The notes under the pieces were generated by a model. That model did no database searches. It was given only the letters and a program-made list of their open reading frames with translations, and was not told the DNA's origin. Positions 37,670 through 39,528 of a stretch of 39,528 nucleotides of DNA are shown here, one piece after another; the stretch's first letter is position 1, and each line of letters begins with the position of its first letter. The position numbers and the translations under genes are program-made. Source of the stretch: Microcaldota archaeon (GTDB taxonomy: Archaea > Micrarchaeota > Micrarchaeia > Micrarchaeales > CABMGC01); the NCBI GenBank assembly GCA_027315135.1, contig DAHUYR010000027.1, positions 1 to 39,528 of the forward strand, read 5' to 3'.

Positions 37670-39528
37670 AATAGCCACGTTTATGCTGGTTGCATTTACG
37701 CTTATGTACAGTGCAAACGCACAGTACTGGTTCCAATTCGGAGCTACAGGAGGCCAGGTGACTTACTATAACGCTGGCGCAGCAGTTTCCATACAAACGG
37801 TATCACAGCCAGATATAAGTGGAGGTTCCCTAGGCTTCTGGACCGGAGAGACCCTTGCAAACGGTGCGTTTTTGCAGGCCGGATACGTAATCGAGAATCA
37901 GTCGGGAAACTATCCATCATACTGCAATCAGTCTAATTGTACTGCCACAGAATATATCAAAAAAGGGGATGCGGAATGGTTCTATGAATACTTCCCGCCG
38001 AATTCAAACTCAAACAATTTCATGGGTGCTATAGGCCCGGACGGCTCTGCAGGAGTAAATGGCACATTCAATAGATATGCGTTTTATTATTCCGGCGGTA
38101 CATGGCACATACTATTTAACGGAAATCAGATAGGTACAGCCAACCTTGGTACAGGAACATCAGGGAGCAACGCCCCAGTCGCATTCGGGGAGATGGCAAA
38201 CGCTTCTAATGCCGGCACAAACGTTGCGCCTGTAATCTTCTCCAACCTATCTTTCTTTAACTCTGCCGGAACCGGATATCCTGTGCCACATGGATATTCT
38301 TATATAGGATATGGGGTTGGCAGTGACAAGGCGCTGCAGAACCCATACGGCGTTTCGGAGATTGGCTCCAGAGTCAATTACTTTATGGTAGGTTCCGGCC
38401 TTCAACATCCAAGTAACGGGTATGAATTATGGGCTTTTGGATACGGCATAAGCATAACATCAGCATATGGAACTGGCAATTCGACTACTGCGTATCGAGC
38501 ATATTCTATACAATCGATATCAGAGCCGAGATACGTGCAGTTAGGCAACGACAAAAGGGCCGTATTTGAAGGATGGTCTGGATCAGGTGAAGGGAGCTAT
38601 TCTGGAACAAGCAACTCAACAGTAATATCTGTTGCAAGCAACATAACAGAAACAGCAAATTGGGAAATCCAGTACTTAGTAACAATAAACTCCTCTTATG
38701 GCACGACGTCAGGGACAGGATGGTATGCTTCGGGAAGCGAGGTGTACTACTCTGTGCCCAACATAACCTATTACAACAAAACTACAAGATATGTGTTTGA
38801 GAACTGGTCCAACGGAAACAAAAATCCTACAGGAAGCATATCTGCAGACGCACCGTACAGTATTTACGCATCATTCAAAAAAGAGTATTACATTGATGCA
38901 CACTCAGAATATGGCAACATAACAGGAACAGGTTGGTATACAAACGGCACCAACGCCACGATCAAGCTCAGCAACTACACACTGGCAATATCGCATGCCG
39001 AAAGAAAAGCATTCTACGCATGGAATAACGGTTCGTCAACCCCACGCCTTGATTTCATAGTTGTAAAGCCGGTAAACATAAGTGCTGTATTCAAGACACA
39101 GTATCTTGCAGAATTCGAGACCATGGATAAATACGGGAACATGGTGTTCCCTTCAAAGGTATACATAAACGGAATGCCGTACAGCAACAATGCCTTCCTA
39201 TTCCCTGAACAAAACTACACTATTACAGGAGCTTACTACGATAACATGCTGATAAACCTCGCGCAGAGCATAAGCATATCAAGAAACAGCACTGTATTCG
39301 TGAACCTTCCGCTGTATAATATCAATGCAACATTCACGGACCTGTTTGGAAATCCTGTGAACGCTACAGTATCTGTCACATTTGCGAACGGTACATCTCA
39401 AACCCTGTACGCCGACTATGGAAGAGTAGATTTCACTGAGGTTCCATACGGCGCAGTTAACATAACTGCAACCTACATGGGAGTAACGGAGCATGCCTCT
39501 GCGTCAAATGGCAACAGCATAAAGTTAC
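37656..39528 (+). CDS. Large secreted surface protein, 3'-truncated by window end
   Basis: At least 624 residues, continuing beyond the window. Signal peptide 1-22 (ATFMLVAFTLMYSANA). Residues 23-220 form a beta-sandwich with a lectin-like or concanavalin-like look (WFYEYFPPNSNSNNFMGAIG; YYSGGTWHILFNGNQIG). From about 290, InlB B-type (Flg_new_2-like) repeats follow: the unit with SGTGWYASG recurs as TGTGWYTNG (about 338-410 and 411-481), each with an F/Y-x-x-W near its end. From about 554 a carboxypeptidase-regulatory-like beta domain begins. Very rich in Asn, Ser, Thr, Tyr and sequons. Likely a cell-wall or adhesion protein. ATG overlaps dtdA by 14 bases. Confidence 0.8.
   Translation, partial: MKGYEIATFMLVAFTLMYSANAQYWFQFGATGGQVTYYNAGAAVSIQTVSQPDISGGSLGFWTGETLANGAFLQAGYVIENQSGNYPSYCNQSNCTATEYIKKGDAEWFYEYFPPNSNSNNFMGAIGPDGSAGVNGTFNRYAFYYSGGTWHILFNGNQIGTANLGTGTSGSNAPVAFGEMANASNAGTNVAPVIFSNLSFFNSAGTGYPVPHGYSYIGYGVGSDKALQNPYGVSEIGSRVNYFMVGSGLQHPSNGYELWAFGYGISITSAYGTGNSTTAYRAYSIQSISEPRYVQLGNDKRAVFEGWSGSGEGSYSGTSNSTVISVASNITETANWEIQYLVTINSSYGTTSGTGWYASGSEVYYSVPNITYYNKTTRYVFENWSNGNKNPTGSISADAPYSIYASFKKEYYIDAHSEYGNITGTGWYTNGTNATIKLSNYTLAISHAERKAFYAWNNGSSTPRLDFIVVKPVNISAVFKTQYLAEFETMDKYGNMVFPSKVYINGMPYSNNAFLFPEQNYTITGAYYDNMLINLAQSISISRNSTVFVNLPLYNINATFTDLFGNPVNATVSVTFANGTSQTLYADYGRVDFTEVPYGAVNITATYMGVTEHASASNGNSIKL

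Overview
The window reads as chromosomal DNA of an archaeon. Evidence: archaeal-type SecY, family B DNA polymerase, PCNA, type II methionine aminopeptidase, archaeal/eukaryotic-type prolyl-tRNA synthetase, Trm1, fibrillarin, RtcB ligase, DtdA, an isoprenyl diphosphate synthase, tRNA genes interrupted in the anticodon loop, and TATA-like boxes about 26 bases upstream of many starts (leaderless promoters). Gene content, small compact genes and several Thr-rich sequon-rich surface proteins suggest a DPANN lineage, most likely Micrarchaeota; that placement is inference. There are no rRNA genes, CRISPR arrays or insertion sequences.

Layout. 1-3770: end of secY, a short alkyltransferase, a NicO-type nickel permease divergent from a NikR-like regulator, a small winged-helix-like protein and a DoxX-like membrane protein. 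3817-10930: tRNA-Arg, then an operon of a SecB-like protein, polB, map and nrdR, converging on a B12-dependent ribonucleotide reductase (nrdJ) whose promoter carries two NrdR-box-like palindromes; then tRNA-His. 11022-14691: intron-bearing tRNA-Met(CAT), a secreted protein, DedA, DUF5654 and a prenyl synthase. 14865-21128: M16 peptidase, AlkZ-like winged-helix protein, Nudix, intron-bearing tRNA-Trp, proline dehydrogenase, HAD phosphatase, proS, tRNA-Gln. 21152-24936: metallophosphoesterase and Lhr helicase operon plus a small basic protein. 24937-29588: response regulator with a degenerate GGDEF domain, a membrane-anchored surface protein, and a GAF/PAS histidine kinase. 29643-33887: fibrillarin, a zinc-ribbon/helical protein, rtcB, tRNA-Leu with a T-loop insertion, a C39-like peptidase fold and a zinc-ribbon protein. 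34034-39528: GNAT, Trm1, DUF357, PCNA, DtdA, and the start of a large surface protein.

How the parts connect. DNA replication and its precursor supply are clustered (polB, nrdR, nrdJ, and further on PCNA). RNA maturation is a second theme: three of the six tRNA genes carry an insertion, and the window also encodes the exon ligase RtcB, the 2'-O-methyltransferase fibrillarin and Trm1. A third theme is the cell surface and signalling (three secreted or anchored Thr/Asn-rich proteins, and a soluble sensor kinase with a response regulator).

The observations most worth following up are: a bacterial-style NrdR circuit placed on an archaeal promoter; an 18/20-nt element shared by the introns of two different tRNAs, with a possible box C/D-like relation to C34; the 13-nt insertion in the tRNA-Leu T loop; interleaved inverted repeats upstream of nrdJ; and the REC-degenerate-GGDEF regulator.
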